DNA from: Candidatus Aalborgicola danicus
GTDB lineage: Bacteria; Pseudomonadota; Gammaproteobacteria; Burkholderiales; Burkholderiaceae_C
NCBI GenBank assembly: GCA_016703945.1
Contig: JADJBC010000012.1
Span: 141,851-205,850 of the forward strand
Length of the DNA: 64,000 nucleotides
Direction: 5' to 3'
Shown: positions 54,299-64,000 of the stretch, piece after piece
How positions within the stretch are numbered: the first letter of the stretch is position 1
Layout of the letters: the number at the start of each line of letters is the position of its first letter
The notes under the pieces: model-generated
The model's input: the letters and a program-made list of their open reading frames with translations, nothing else
Told to the model about the DNA's origin: nothing
Database searches by the model: none
Made by a program: the position numbers and the translations under genes

Positions 54299-56530
54299 CT
54301 ACCTGCGACGCGCCGTCCGCACCCCATTCAGGTCCGCCACAATCCCCAGCACCCGGTTTAGACGCCCAGAGTCACTTACCTCCACGGTGAATGTCATCCA
54401 GGCAATACCACGAATCGACTGGGTCTGCACGCCAATCACGTTCATCTTTTCCTTGGCAAACACCTCGGAGATATCGCGCAACAGGCCCTGGCGGTCGTTG
54501 GCTTCCACGGCCACGTCCACCGGGTAGACCGAACCATCACCACCGGTCTTGCCACCCCACTCCACCTCGATGACGCGATCGCCGCTGCGGGTGACCATGT
54601 TGCGCAGGTTGGAGCAGTCGGCGCGGTGCACGCTGACGCCTTTTCCCCGCGTCACAAAGCCGCAGATGGCGTCGGGGGGTGCTGGCTTGCAGCATTTGGC
54701 CAACTGGGTCATCAGCGAATCCACACCCACCACCAGCACACCGCCCTTGGCCGAGCGGCTGGGCGGGCGCGGCTTTTTGAGCAGCAAAAATTCGTCCTGC
54801 GGCAACACCGGCTCGGGTGGGCGCAGCACGATTTCGATGTTGCGCAGCGAGAACTCGTCCTTGCCCACCACCTCGAACAAATCATCAGCAGAGTTAAAGC
54901 CGAGTTGCGAAGCAAGGTCGTCCAGCTTGACGGCCGTTTTGCCCTCGCGTTGCAGTAGTTTCTCGACCGCCTCGCGGCCTTTGGCCACGGTTTCACCCAT
55001 GGCAAGTGCGTTGAACCAGGCACGCACTTTGGCGCGGGCGCGGTGGCTAACCAGGAAACCCAGCTCCGGGTTGAGCCAGTCGCGCGACGGGCCGCCCTCT
55101 TTGACGGTGGTGACTTCCACGGTCTGGCCGTTCTTGAGCGGCGTGTTCAGCGGCACCATGGCGCCGTCCACGCGCGCGCCACGGCAACGGTGGCCCAGTG
55201 TGGTGTGCACGCTGTAGGCAAAGTCCACCGCCGTGGCGCCCTGGGGCAGTTCCACTATTGCTGCATTGGGTGTCAACACATAGATGCGGTCGTCAAAACT
55301 CACCGCACCTTGCTTGCCTTCGTGTGCACCCGACAAATCGCGCTCCCAGGCCAGAAGCTGGCGCAGCACGGCGATCTTGGCGTCGTATTCGCCGCTGGCG
55401 CTGACTCCCGCGTAGCCCTTGGCACCCGCCTCCTTGTAGGCCCAATGGGCGGCCACGCCGGTCTCGGCATGGTCGTGCATAGCCTGCGTGCGCACTTGCA
55501 CTTCGATGGGCTGGCCATTGCCATCGCGAACCACGGTGTGCAAGGACTGGTAACCGTTGGCCTTGGGGCGGGCAATGTAGTCGTCAAACTCGTCGGGTAC
55601 CGGGGTGAAATGGTCGTGCACCCAGCCCAGGGCGGCGTAGCAGTCTGGCACGTTGGGCACCACGATGCGCAGCGCCCGGATGTCGTACACCTGGTCGAAG
55701 CCCAGCGACTTGCCGCGCATCTTTTTGACGATGCTGTAGATATGTTTGGGGCGGCCTTGCACGGTGGCGTGTATGCCCTGGCGGCTCAGGTCTTCGGCCA
55801 ATTGCAGGCGAAGTTTCTCGACATGGGCTTCGCGTTCCACGCGTTTTTCGTCCAGCAGCTTGGCCACCTCGCGGTAGGTGTCGGGCTCCAGGAAACGGAA
55901 GGCCAGGTCTTCCAGCTCCCATTTCATCTGCCAGATGCCCAGGCGGTTAGCCAGTGGTGCAAATACCTGCAGGGCTTCGCTGGCCAGGCCGGGGGGCACG
56001 GGCAGCTTGGTAGCGGCAAAGTGGCGCAGCGTTTGCAGGCGAGAAGCCAGGCGCAGCATGACGACGCGCAGATCGCGCGAGAAGGCCAGCAGCATCTTGC
56101 GCACACTCTCCGTTTGTGTGGCTGCCGTCTGTGCCATGGGGATTGGCGTGGCGGAATGGCCGGCCGACACCTGCGCCAGGCGCGCCATCCGCTGCACACG
56201 CACCAGCTTGGTGGTCTCTATGGCCAGATCGGCAAAATTGGCCCCAAAGGCCTTGGCTATCACCTCGTGCGGTTTGTTCAGGTGGTCGCTGGCATAGACC
56301 AGGTAGCTGGCGGCCTGCATGGCCTGCGAGCCACCGATGTGTTGCAGGATGCGCGCCACTGCGTCGGCATGGGCCAGCACGTTTTCTCCGGTGTCCAGCT
56401 CCTGGCTGCATAACAACGGCTCGGCAAAGGCCCTGGCACGCGCCAGCGCGTCAGCCTGCTCCGGCAGGCTCTGGGCAGTGGCGGCAATCACCGGAGCCGG
56501 GGGCAGGCTTTCAGACGATGAACTTTTCAT
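54299..56530 (-). CDS. relA: (p)ppGpp synthetase RelA
   Basis: The protein has 743 residues. The N-terminal HD-type domain is degenerate (LVYASDHLNKPHEVIAKAF lacks the HD metal motif), as in synthetase-only RelA. The synthetase domain has GRPKHIYSIVKKMRGKSLGF, YDIRALRIVV, GYQSLHTVV and VQVRTQAMHDHAETG. TGS (IVELPQGATAVDFAYSVHTTLG), a helical region, a Cys-containing zinc-finger-like part (LAKCCKPAPPDAICGF) and a C-terminal ACT domain (RQGLLRDISEVFAKEKMNV) follow. It makes the alarmone on starved ribosomes. Full length. Confidence 0.93.
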   Translation of the reverse strand: MKSSSSESLPPAPVIAATAQSLPEQADALARARAFAEPLLCSQELDTGENVLAHADAVARILQHIGGSQAMQAASYLVYASDHLNKPHEVIAKAFGANFADLAIETTKLVRVQRMARLAQVSAGHSATPIPMAQTAATQTESVRKMLLAFSRDLRVVMLRLASRLQTLRHFAATKLPVPPGLASEALQVFAPLANRLGIWQMKWELEDLAFRFLEPDTYREVAKLLDEKRVEREAHVEKLRLQLAEDLSRQGIHATVQGRPKHIYSIVKKMRGKSLGFDQVYDIRALRIVVPNVPDCYAALGWVHDHFTPVPDEFDDYIARPKANGYQSLHTVVRDGNGQPIEVQVRTQAMHDHAETGVAAHWAYKEAGAKGYAGVSASGEYDAKIAVLRQLLAWERDLSGAHEGKQGAVSFDDRIYVLTPNAAIVELPQGATAVDFAYSVHTTLGHRCRGARVDGAMVPLNTPLKNGQTVEVTTVKEGGPSRDWLNPELGFLVSHRARAKVRAWFNALAMGETVAKGREAVEKLLQREGKTAVKLDDLASQLGFNSADDLFEVVGKDEFSLRNIEIVLRPPEPVLPQDEFLLLKKPRPPSRSAKGGVLVVGVDSLMTQLAKCCKPAPPDAICGFVTRGKGVSVHRADCSNLRNMVTRSGDRVIEVEWGGKTGGDGSVYPVDVAVEANDRQGLLRDISEVFAKEKMNVIGVQTQSIRGIAWMTFTVEVSDSGRLNRVLGIVADLNGVRTARRR

Positions 56531-56552
56531 TGGGGGGTAGACCCGACGGCTG

Positions 56553-57455
56553 TCAGCCCAGCAAAAAACCGGTGACGGCTTCGACTTGGTCGGTTGCGAT
56601 CAGCGTGGGCGCGTGCCCCACGCCGGAAAACTCGACCAGCCGGGCTTTGGGACCCCGCTGCGTCATTTGCTGGGCAGTTTGGGGCGACAACAAGTCTGAC
56701 TGGGCCCCACGCAATAACAGCGTTTGCGCCGTGATGCCGTCATACAGATGCCACAACATGGCTTCACCTTGCGCCGCAGATTCCTGTGTCACTGCGCCAA
56801 AGGGAACCGCAATAGCCGGGTCGTAATGCAGGGTTACCGCGTGCGCCGACCCCGGCACGGGCTTGACCATATGGCGCGACAACGCAAGCCAGTGCTCTGG
56901 AGTATGCGGGCCAAAACTGGTCGAAATGGCCCACATGGCATCGGCCGCTTGCTGCAAAGAATCAAACTGCACCGAACGGCCAAGGTAGGCACCAATGCGG
57001 GCCAGAGCCTCCCATTGGATGCTGGGCCCCACATCATTGAGGACCAGCCGACGCACTGGCACAGGCAAAGGGAACTGCGTTTGGCCAAACACGGCCATGC
57101 CAATCAAGCCGCCCATGCTGGTGCCCACCCAGTCCAGCGTCTGGGTTTGGGGCACCAGGTGGCCCAGCAGGCTTAGCATGTCGGCCGCGTAGGTTGGCAT
57201 CTGGTAGGCCATTGGGTCAGCAAGCCAATCACTGTGACCCCGACCGACCACGTCAGGGCAAATGACGCGCAGCGGATGATCTGATCGGGCCACAAGCGCC
57301 TGAGCCAGCGTGTCAAAGTCCCGGCCCTGGCGCGACAGACCATGCACACAAACAACCACATGACTGGCATCCACCGCGCCCCAGCTCCAATAGGCCATGC
57401 GGTGGCCCGCGCCGCTGTCGGGGCATGGTAGGTAGTTCAGCTTAGGTTCAGACAT
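56553..57455 (-). CDS. Alpha/beta hydrolase
   Basis: The 300-residue protein has the alpha/beta-hydrolase fold: oxyanion region VVCVHGLSRQGRDFDTLA, VICPDVVGRGHSDWL, nucleophile elbow VGTSMGGLIG (Ser near residue 113), and a C-terminal VGHAPTL supplying the catalytic His. LLLRGAQSDLLSP holds a candidate Asp. No signal peptide, so cytoplasmic. Specificity is unknown. It ends 22 bases before the relA start on the same strand. The neighbouring hydroxybutyrate dehydrogenase hints at an ester substrate, but weakly. Confidence 0.88.
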   Translation of the reverse strand: MSEPKLNYLPCPDSGAGHRMAYWSWGAVDASHVVVCVHGLSRQGRDFDTLAQALVARSDHPLRVICPDVVGRGHSDWLADPMAYQMPTYAADMLSLLGHLVPQTQTLDWVGTSMGGLIGMAVFGQTQFPLPVPVRRLVLNDVGPSIQWEALARIGAYLGRSVQFDSLQQAADAMWAISTSFGPHTPEHWLALSRHMVKPVPGSAHAVTLHYDPAIAVPFGAVTQESAAQGEAMLWHLYDGITAQTLLLRGAQSDLLSPQTAQQMTQRGPKARLVEFSGVGHAPTLIATDQVEAVTGFLLG

Positions 57456-57531
57456 GGTGAAATCAATATTTGATAATGATTGAATCGTAATTGAATCGCT
57501 GTCCCATTTTTTTACTGATCAGGAGAACAAC

Positions 57532-58302
57532 ATGCTCAAAGGCAAAACAGCTCTCGTTACCGGCTCCACCAGCGGCATTGGCTTAGGGATTGCCAAGGCA
57601 CTGGCGGCGCAAGGCGCCAACATCGTGCTCAACGGCTTTGGTGATGTGGACGGTCCCAAGGCCGAAGTCGCCGCTTTGGGCGTGCAGGTGGCCTACCACG
57701 GCGCCGACATGAGCAAGCCCGCCGAGATTGAAGACATGATCGCCTTTGCCACCAAGACCTTTGGCAGCCTGGACATTCTGGTCAACAACGCAGGTATCCA
57801 GCACGTAGCACGCACCGAGAATTTTCCGGTGGAGAAATGGGATGCCATCATCGCCATCAACCTGAGCAGCGCCTTCCACGCCACACGACTGGCTCTGCCA
57901 GCCATGCGAGCCAAGAACTGGGGCCGCATCATCAACGTGGCATCTATCCACGGACTGGTGGCATCCGCCGAGAAAGCCGCCTATGTGGCCGCCAAACACG
58001 GTGTCGTGGGCCTGACCAAGGTCGTGGCACTGGAAAATGCCACTACGGGCGTGACCTGCAACGCCATTTGCCCCGGCTGGGTGCTGACGCCGTTGGTGCA
58101 GAAACAGGTCGATGCCAAGGCGACGGCTTTGTCGATCAGCAACGAAGAGGCCACAAAGTTGCTCTTGGGCGAGAAAGAGCCCTCCATGCAATTCACCACG
58201 CCTGAGGAGCTGGGTGCGCTGGCCGTGTTCTTCTGCTCAACCGCAGGCAACAATGTGCGTGGTGTGGCCTGGAATATGGATGGCGGCTGGACTGCGCAAT
58301 AA
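57532..58302 (+). CDS. hbdH: 3-Hydroxybutyrate dehydrogenase
   Basis: The 256-residue short-chain dehydrogenase has AGGAG upstream of ATG 57532. The cofactor site is TGSTSGIGLGIAKAL, then LVNNAGIQHVA. The catalytic set is in INVASIHGLVAS (Ser) and AAYVAAKHGVVGLTK (Tyr, Lys). The C-terminal CNAICPGWVLTPLVQKQVD and the stretch before GGWTAQ are typical of D-3-hydroxybutyrate dehydrogenase (BdhA/HbdH) rather than acetoacetyl-CoA reductase. It oxidises hydroxybutyrate from polyhydroxybutyrate breakdown. An IS1595 element sits immediately after the stop. Confidence 0.92.
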   Translation: MLKGKTALVTGSTSGIGLGIAKALAAQGANIVLNGFGDVDGPKAEVAALGVQVAYHGADMSKPAEIEDMIAFATKTFGSLDILVNNAGIQHVARTENFPVEKWDAIIAINLSSAFHATRLALPAMRAKNWGRIINVASIHGLVASAEKAAYVAAKHGVVGLTKVVALENATTGVTCNAICPGWVLTPLVQKQVDAKATALSISNEEATKLLLGEKEPSMQFTTPEELGALAVFFCSTAGNNVRGVAWNMDGGWTAQ

Positions 58303-58303
58303 G

Positions 58304-59381
58304 AAGGGCTATCCATTTAGCTCCACAAGACCTATCATCCGTCGGTGAACGAAATTTGGCAAAGTGCAAGCAAAGGTTACCCAAACAACTGGATTGAATT
58401 TCAGGACTGGTTTGCCACCGAAGATTCCTGCACAGCATACCTTGAGCACTTGAGATGGCCGAAAGGATTTTGCTGCCCGTCTTGCGGCGCGATTGACGAG
58501 CCCGGACGCGCGACTCGGGGGCGGCTGATTTGCAGAAGTTGTCGGCATCAGAGCAGTGTGACGGCAGGAACAATCTTCGACAAGACCCGTACTCCGCTTA
58601 GGCTGTGGTTCGCTGCGGCTTGGTACATCACCAATCAGAAGCAAGGCGTCAGTGCCCTTGGACTGCAACGCGTGCTCGGCTTGAATAGCTATCAGACCGC
58701 ATGGGCCATGTTGCACCGGTTTCGCCGTGCGATGGTGCGTCCCGATCGTGACCTGCTGTGCGGCACAGTCGAAGTCGATGAGACCTTCTTGGCGTTGAGC
58801 CGAAAAGACACGGCCAAGCCAAAGCCCAAGCGCGCCAGGCCCCAAAGCCCACAACCGCAGCCACTTTGGTTGCCGTCGCTGTTGCTATTGAGGTGCACGA
58901 GCCCAAGGGCTTCGGACGCATTCGTCTTCGTCGAATTCCAGGGCCCACCATCGAAGCGATTGTCCCGTTCCTGCGAGAGAACATCGCACCAGGAAGCACA
59001 GTTCGCACTGACGGGTCTGCAATTTACGCAACCCCTGAAGGACAATGGGTTTAAGCACGATCCTCATGTCATCCTCGGATCCAAGGTTCCCGCTCATGAG
59101 CCGTTGCCTGGAGTTCACCGCATCGCAGCATTGCTAAAGCGCTGGTTTCTTGGCACTCATCAGGGCGCAGTTGATCCTCGACACGTAGACTACTACCTTG
59201 ATGAATTCACCTTCAGATTCAACCGACGGACATCGCGTTCAAGGGGGCTGCTCTTCTATCGACTGATGACGCAATCCGTCTTAGCAGCACCCGCCACATA
59301 TGCCAACATTCGTGACAACCAACACCCGTTAAGAGCCACATCCGACCGAATGAAGGCTGTGGAGCTAAATGGATAGCCCTT
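58304..59381 (+). mobile_element. IS1595-family insertion sequence with exact ends
   Basis: The 1078-bp element has perfect 24-bp terminal inverted repeats (left end AAGGGCTATCCATTTAGC) and an 8-bp target duplication GCAATAAG (58296-58303 and 59382-59389), as expected for IS1595. The duplicated target contains the hbdH stop codon TAA, so hbdH is unharmed. One transposase gene is inside. Confidence 0.92.
58345..59376 (+). pseudogene. IS1595-family transposase with a shifted middle segment
   Basis: From a GTG start the frame encodes the N-terminal zinc-ribbon (FCCPSCGAID, LICRSCRHQSSVTAGTIF), the helix-turn-helix region and TVEVDETFL (first catalytic Asp/Glu region). About 58840-59045 is out of frame: the true continuation VAVAVAIEVHEPKGFGRIRL and STVRTDGSAIYA (second Asp) lies in another frame. 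The original frame then resumes with LPGVHRIAALLKRWFLGTHQGAV and the end YYLDEFTFRFNRRTS. Two compensating indels are therefore needed. The gene stays open throughout, but the product would have a scrambled core. Confidence 0.85.
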
Positions 59382-59627
59382 GCAATAAGACAGTTCGCGC
59401 TAACTGAACGAAGTGCTTCGATCAGCGACAGGGAAGGCCCCACCGAAATGCCGACCCTGCTCGCATGGGCTACGCTTCGCCTTGGACGAACGTGTACAGG
59501 TGGGCGTAGTCACCGTTTTGCACCATGTCGTCTGGGCTGGTTCCGTAGCCGGCATACACCTCTCAAAGCGCAACCCGGCTCAAGCCCGGGAATGTCAATT
59601 GGCAATGAAAAAGTGTGCTCAGTCAAT

Positions 59628-59835
59628 GTAACGGATAAGAACGGCTCCGCGAACCAAGCCCGGCGGCAATAAATCCACTGGGTGTCGCGTTGTACAGCGT
59701 GTCCATGGCTGGCTCCTTGGCAGCCACGTAGATGTGCGCATCGCGTCCACGCATTGCGTCACGCACAACGATCTGGATTGAAACCTCTCGTTGGCCCGCA
59801 TTGGCAACTGGCGAACCCCTGAACTTTCATTCTAT
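59628..59835 (-). pseudogene. C-terminal remnant of an unidentified gene
   Basis: A frame of about 69 codons without a start reads KFRGSPVANAGQREVSIQIV, then RGRDAHIYVAAKEPAMDTL and ATPSGFIAAGLG before the stop. It is protein-like but unrecognised. It lies next to a broken methyltransferase and may belong to the same decayed cluster. Confidence 0.3.
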
Positions 59836-59855
59836 TTCAGTTTTGGACGGTTTGG

Positions 59856-60575
59856 TCAGAATGCAAACCGACTGCCCCAGGAAACCCCAAACCCTTCATG
59901 ATGGTCCCATTGTCGAGGCGGATGTCTTTGAAATGGGGATATGCGCGCGTCGTCTCCATCAAACATCCCAACAACCTGCAGATTCAGATGGGCCCACGCA
60001 GAAAGCGCATCAAGGCTGATGAACTGATTCAGCACGTGGTGATCTACGCCTTCGCCAACCATCTGCTCAAAAACGTCCCAAGGGCTGGGATTTTGAACTC
60101 AAGGAACGAAATGACAATCTTGCCGCCAATTCGAAGAACCCGCGCTGCTTCCGCAAATACCGGGAAACGAATCGGCATGGGTCAAGGGTGATGACAGAAA
60201 AGAAGCAAACAAAGTCAGCCGCCTCGTCCATCTCCGGGAATTTAATCCGTCTCGCCCAATGAATCTCGCCAATCAGGCCGCCGACTGGTGGACTGGGCGT
60301 AACGCAGCAACTTTCGGGAACAATATCAATGCCCAGGTATTTGCATTGCAAGTCATTCAGTTGAACCGCGAGCCGTCCACTTCCGCAGCCAACATCGATC
60401 AGGAAACTGCCATCCGCCCACCCCAGGCTTCTCAATAAAGCGCTCTCTGGGCGGCCAACCCCGTCGTATTCTGCCCCCGATGGCAAGACTCATGGCGGTT
60501 TCTACGGGCTCTGTACTCAACAAGTGCCTGGTCTTTTCTTCATAACTTGAACGGTAGGCAGAGTGCCCTCCTCGG
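59856..60575 (-). pseudogene. Class I SAM-dependent methyltransferase, frameshifted
   Basis: Segments in different frames give a methyltransferase of about 230 residues. An N-terminal YEEKTRHLLSTEPVETAMS is followed by the SAM-binding motif I FLIDVGCGSGRLAVQLNDL, then YLGIDIVPE and ADFVCFFSVIT. The C-terminal segment is FEQMVGEGVDHHVLNQFISL and AWAHLNLQVVGMFDGDD. I associate this architecture with sugar or surface-polysaccharide clusters. At least two frame changes break it. The substrate cannot be read from sequence. Confidence 0.65.
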
Positions 60576-60800
60576 ACACCTCAGACCTCCAGACTCAGCA
60601 GATGCGGTACGCCTTCAAATTCGTTACTACCCCGTGTCCACTACGGATGGTGTCGGTTTGCTGGGATGTCATGGGATTCCTTACACATTGCGATTCAACT
60701 CCATTCAACCATACATTTTGACAACGATGCACCCGCCATACTCGGTAGGCGCCCAACGCAATGCGATACTTGACTGGATGTTGTTGAATTTCCGTCTGTC

Positions 60801-63800
60801 ATGTTCAGGTCCCTGATCGATGACTTCTATGGCCACCTGACACCCCAACTCAAGCGCCTGTCGCGTGACAAAGTTTCACTCGGTGTGGATGACATAACGC
60901 CTGTCATCCAGGAGTTGGAGAAGAAACATGGCCGGGCACTTGTTGAAGCTGGATACCGAGAACGGCTCGTGGCAGTTTGTTCGCGGCCTGATGCGGCTTC
61001 TAACCCAGCCCACTTCTGGCGCCTGATTTATATGGTCATCCCCCGACCGCTGCGGCGCGGCGCCTGCGCTGCTGATCCGTGGTCATGACCCATTTCGAGG
61101 CCATTCAGGCGAACCCGTGGTCACCACGGCATTTGGGGATGCTGGCACTGTTTCCGCTGGTAATTTATGTCATCAACGTCAGTTTCAGCGTTTTTGAAGG
61201 AAGCTTTAGCCCAGGCATGTGTTGCAGAAAAGTGCTCTGATGCACGAGTTTGCGCAAAAGTGGTTTCGCCTGGCACCCCGCGTGCGCCACGAGCAGCCAC
61301 AGGGGAATATTCAGGAATTTGATCCACGGTTGACGTGCTGGCAGTCAGCCATTGTGTGGAGAAATTGTGGACGCTGATTGTGGTGGTGCACATCACCATC
61401 GCCCCGGGCATTCTGTTGTGGCGTTACCTTGGCGTTACCGCTGCCTTTGGCCTGGCGCTGATGGCTCTGACGGTGCCACTTTTTGAGTCATCGTCGCGTG
61501 CAAACTCCAAACGGCAGAAAGACTTGCTGGTCGCACGGGACAGGTGCATTGATTTGTTCGCGCCGCAAATTCTCTCGGCGATCAAGGTGATCAACACTCG
61601 GGCTGGTCCGATGTTTTTTGGGTCGCACCCGAACTGCGCGCAGTGCCGCGAAGTGGAGCGTCGATCTCGGTCATGTTGCTGCAAACCCGGTCGTCTCTGG
61701 TGTTTTCCTGCGCCGGTTTGGTGGTGGCAACGGTGACTTATGGCATCCACATCCTGCGCGGAGGCGAGTTACACGCCGCCATGCTGTTGCCCACACTGCG
61801 CTGATCTTCTAGGGGCTGGGACTTTCCGTTTATGGTGATGTGGAGTGATGCGGCCGGTGCCTTGGCGCAGACCGAAGTATTCCACACGTTTTGCTGGCGT
61901 TTTCAAGCTCAAGGATGAAGCTCCCTTCGGGGGAAACGGCTGTTGGCGCTCGACCCCAAGCCTTGCGCGTTGTACAGCCTTCCGGTGTTTGGCCAACGCA
62001 AACCTGGCGCATTCTGAACAACATTTCTTTCAAGCTGGAGCCCGGGCAAAGTCTGAACATTGTGGGACCGGTCGGTGCCGGTAAAACAGTCGTTACTGCG
62101 CGGATGCTGATGGCGGAATTTGAAGCCAGCTCGGGTGGTGTTGACCGGTCGGCGCGTCCGCGCTTTGCCTATTGCCCGCAAGAAACCTTTATCGCCAGTG
62201 GACGCTGCGCGACAACCTGACGCTGTTTGGCTATGGCGACGGTTACAGCGATGCGGCCATTGGCAGGGCATTGCAACTGGCCAGTCTCTCGCAGGAAATC
62301 AAGCAATGGTCGGGCGGGCTTGACACCGAGATTGGAGAACGCGGGTTGAACCTGTCGGGCGGCCAAGCCAGCGGGTATCGCTGGCCAGGGCGGCCTTGCA
62401 TGCCGCCAATGTGGTCTTCTGGACGACCCCTCCTCCTCCCTCGACGTGGCCACAGGGCGGCGCATCGCGCCGGACCTGCTCTTTGGAGAATGGAAGGGCG
62501 TAACACGCATTTGCGCCACGCACTTGCCTGCGCATCTGGATAAATTCGATCGCATCTTGTTCATTGACTCCGAAGGACGCGCGGTGATGTTCCAACCCTG
62601 GACCAACTAGGACCGCGAACCCACAGTTTTAACTTTCTGCGCATTGAGATGGATGGTCACTCCGGACCAGACCGCTGTCATGGAACATCTGAAAGCCCGG
62701 GCCACTCGTCTCAAGCAAGAAGAATTGCTCACGGATAAAGAAAGCCAGGCGGTGGGTAGTGTGCGCGCTTCCGTATGGAAGGACGTTTTGCTGACGCTGG
62801 GCGACAGCAGTTGGGGAGAGCGCGCGCGGTAGCGGGTGCCTGTTAACGTTTGGTTTGGATATGCTGTTGGCGAAGGCTCCTGCCCTTGTCGCAGCAAAAG
62901 TGCTTATTTCCCGAATGGGGTGACGCGTCGTTGAAACCAACGCATTTTTCTGACCTTCGCCGTGCTCAGGTGCTTATATTGGCGATAGGTTACATCGCCC
63001 AGGGCACGCTTTCGCCGCGCCTGCACACTGCACAAAAGGCACACGACAAGATGCTGACCGGGGTCATGCATTCGCCCCTGCGTTTTTTGAAACCACACCG
63101 TCAGGGCGAATGATGAATCGCTTTCTGCGGACATCCAACAACTGGATGTGGAACTGGCAAGTCGTGGCTTTCGCTTCACCCAGGGCGCGACTGCTGCGGT
63201 GGCCAGTTCCATTACCGGAATCCTCGAATGTGGCGGTGTCGGCCGCGCTGCCTTCTCTCGCAACCATCTACTTGTCCATCAAAAGGTCCCGTTTGTATGG
63301 CGTTGCGGTGCGGGAAACTTCGCGCCTGTCGTCGGTGGTGCGCTCGCCTGTGTTCTCCTTGTTCAACGATGGCCCGCGCGGCCACTCAACATTGCGCCTT
63401 TGGGCCGCGAAGCGCACATGCGTCGCGCATTCGACCGCGCCAACCGACGCAACCTGAATACCGAGATACGCCGCTGGGATCTTGTTTTTGGTTGTCCATG
63501 CGCCTGACGGTGGTCTCTTGCGGCCTGATTGCTTGCCTGTTGGTACCCCTGGTGTTGGCAGGCTAGCACGCCTTGCTGCCGACAATGAGCGTCGGCACAG
63601 TGGGCCTGTTGCTGGCTCAACCTTCCGGATTGCTGGCGCGGGGTCGAGCGGCTGTGCCGGGATTTCTTTGGCTGGCGCTGACGATTACACGGTTCCCTGG
63701 GAGTGTTGCCAACAATGGGCCGAGCTTCTACCGGGAGGAGAAGACCCGCCACAGAAACAATAGCCCCGGATTGGCCCAGCGAAGGCAGGATTGGCGGTTC

Positions 63801-64000
63801 GCCACGTCTGCCTGCGTTATGCACCCCGCCGCTGCCCCGGTCATTGTGGAAGACGCGACATTCACGGTTCCTGCCAATACACGCATGTGGCCTTGCTGGG
63901 TCGAACCGGTGCGGGCAAATCGACCGCGTTGTTATCCCTGTTGCGCACGCTCAGTGTGGAGCGCGGTGACATACTGAGTGATGGAATCAACATCCAAACC
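60801..64000 (+). pseudogene. ABC-C (MRP-like) full-length exporter, many frameshifts, runs off the window
   Basis: Segments in all three frames follow the order of a eukaryote-type ABC-C protein. A cytoplasmic lead-in (MFRSLIDDFYGHLTPQLKRL) precedes TMD1 (LLWRYLGVTAAFGLALMALTV; NSKRQKDLLVARDRCIDLFA). NBD1 has Walker A GPVGAGKTVV at 62064, CPQETFIASG, LRDNLTLFGYGDGYSD, ETGERG-type EIGERGLNLSGGQ at 62351, LDDPSSSLDVATGRRI and ATHLPAHL. A linker with ESQAVGSVRASVWK follows, then TMD2 (MLTGVMHSPLRFFETTPSGRM) and NBD2 Walker A GRTGAGKST at 63899. Such proteins export conjugates or glycans. At least eight frame changes are needed, so it is non-functional as read. The gene continues beyond 64000. 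Confidence 0.7.

Noticed and set aside
54626..56413. Long plus-strand open frames opposite relA
   Set aside because: relA is complete and well conserved on the minus strand; these are shadows.

Overview
The window looks like chromosome from a betaproteobacterium of the order Burkholderiales, most likely family Comamonadaceae (Rhodoferax-like). The basis is gene order (rlmH-rsfS-nadD-hemF-purD-yebC; tolB-pal-cpoB), the style of the encoded proteins, and a roughly 45-bp dispersed repeat of a kind I associate with this family. No rRNA, CRISPR array or phage structural gene was seen.

Layout. 1-2079: right part of an IS66-family element with a frame-broken transposase. 2417-8307: a replication/integration module made of a primase-like protein (frameshifted), an SF3 helicase, three small proteins that look like divergent paralogs, each preceded by inverted repeats, and a tyrosine recombinase with one frameshift. 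8308-13930: accessory genes, namely a T5orf172/Sel1 protein between two ~100-bp imperfect-palindromic direct repeats, a large SF1/DUF2075-like ATPase, and a membrane protein. At 14327-14446 an intact tRNA-Lys(TTT) sits beside a 5' half of tRNA-Lys(CTT) cut at the anticodon loop, a plausible edge of the accessory region. 14514-23914: tcdA, cpoB-pal-tolB and an LPS assembly block (two GT2s, O-antigen ligase, msbA, GT4). 23946-30936: rng, maf, rlmH, rsfS, nadD, hemF, purD, yebC on the minus strand. 30995-38015: HerA-like ATPase, OmpA-family protein, upp, a nucleotidyltransferase-fold gene in frame with codA. 38122-43654: related exported cysteine-containing proteins, one of them hit by an IS1380 element with precise ends. 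43943-47729: DUF2306-like membrane protein, cNMP-GGDEF protein, slyD. 47785-54194: sbcB and a nucleoside salvage operon cdd-punA-deoC-deoA-MFS. 54299-59381: relA, hydrolase, hbdH, and an IS1595 element placed exactly at the hbdH stop. 59628-64000: heavily eroded genes, including a methyltransferase and a large ABC-C (MRP-like) exporter that runs off the end.

Two themes stand out. First, reading frames are broken unusually often, in housekeeping genes (purD, sbcB, cdd, punA, deoA) as well as in mobile genes. Either the consensus has indel errors or the genome is decaying, and calls of pseudogene here should be read with that in mind. Second, the most instructive local event is the IS1380 insertion at 39339-40824. 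It cut an exported-protein gene just after its start, but the IS end supplies a new in-frame start codon and nearly the same first residues, so the signal peptide is rebuilt.
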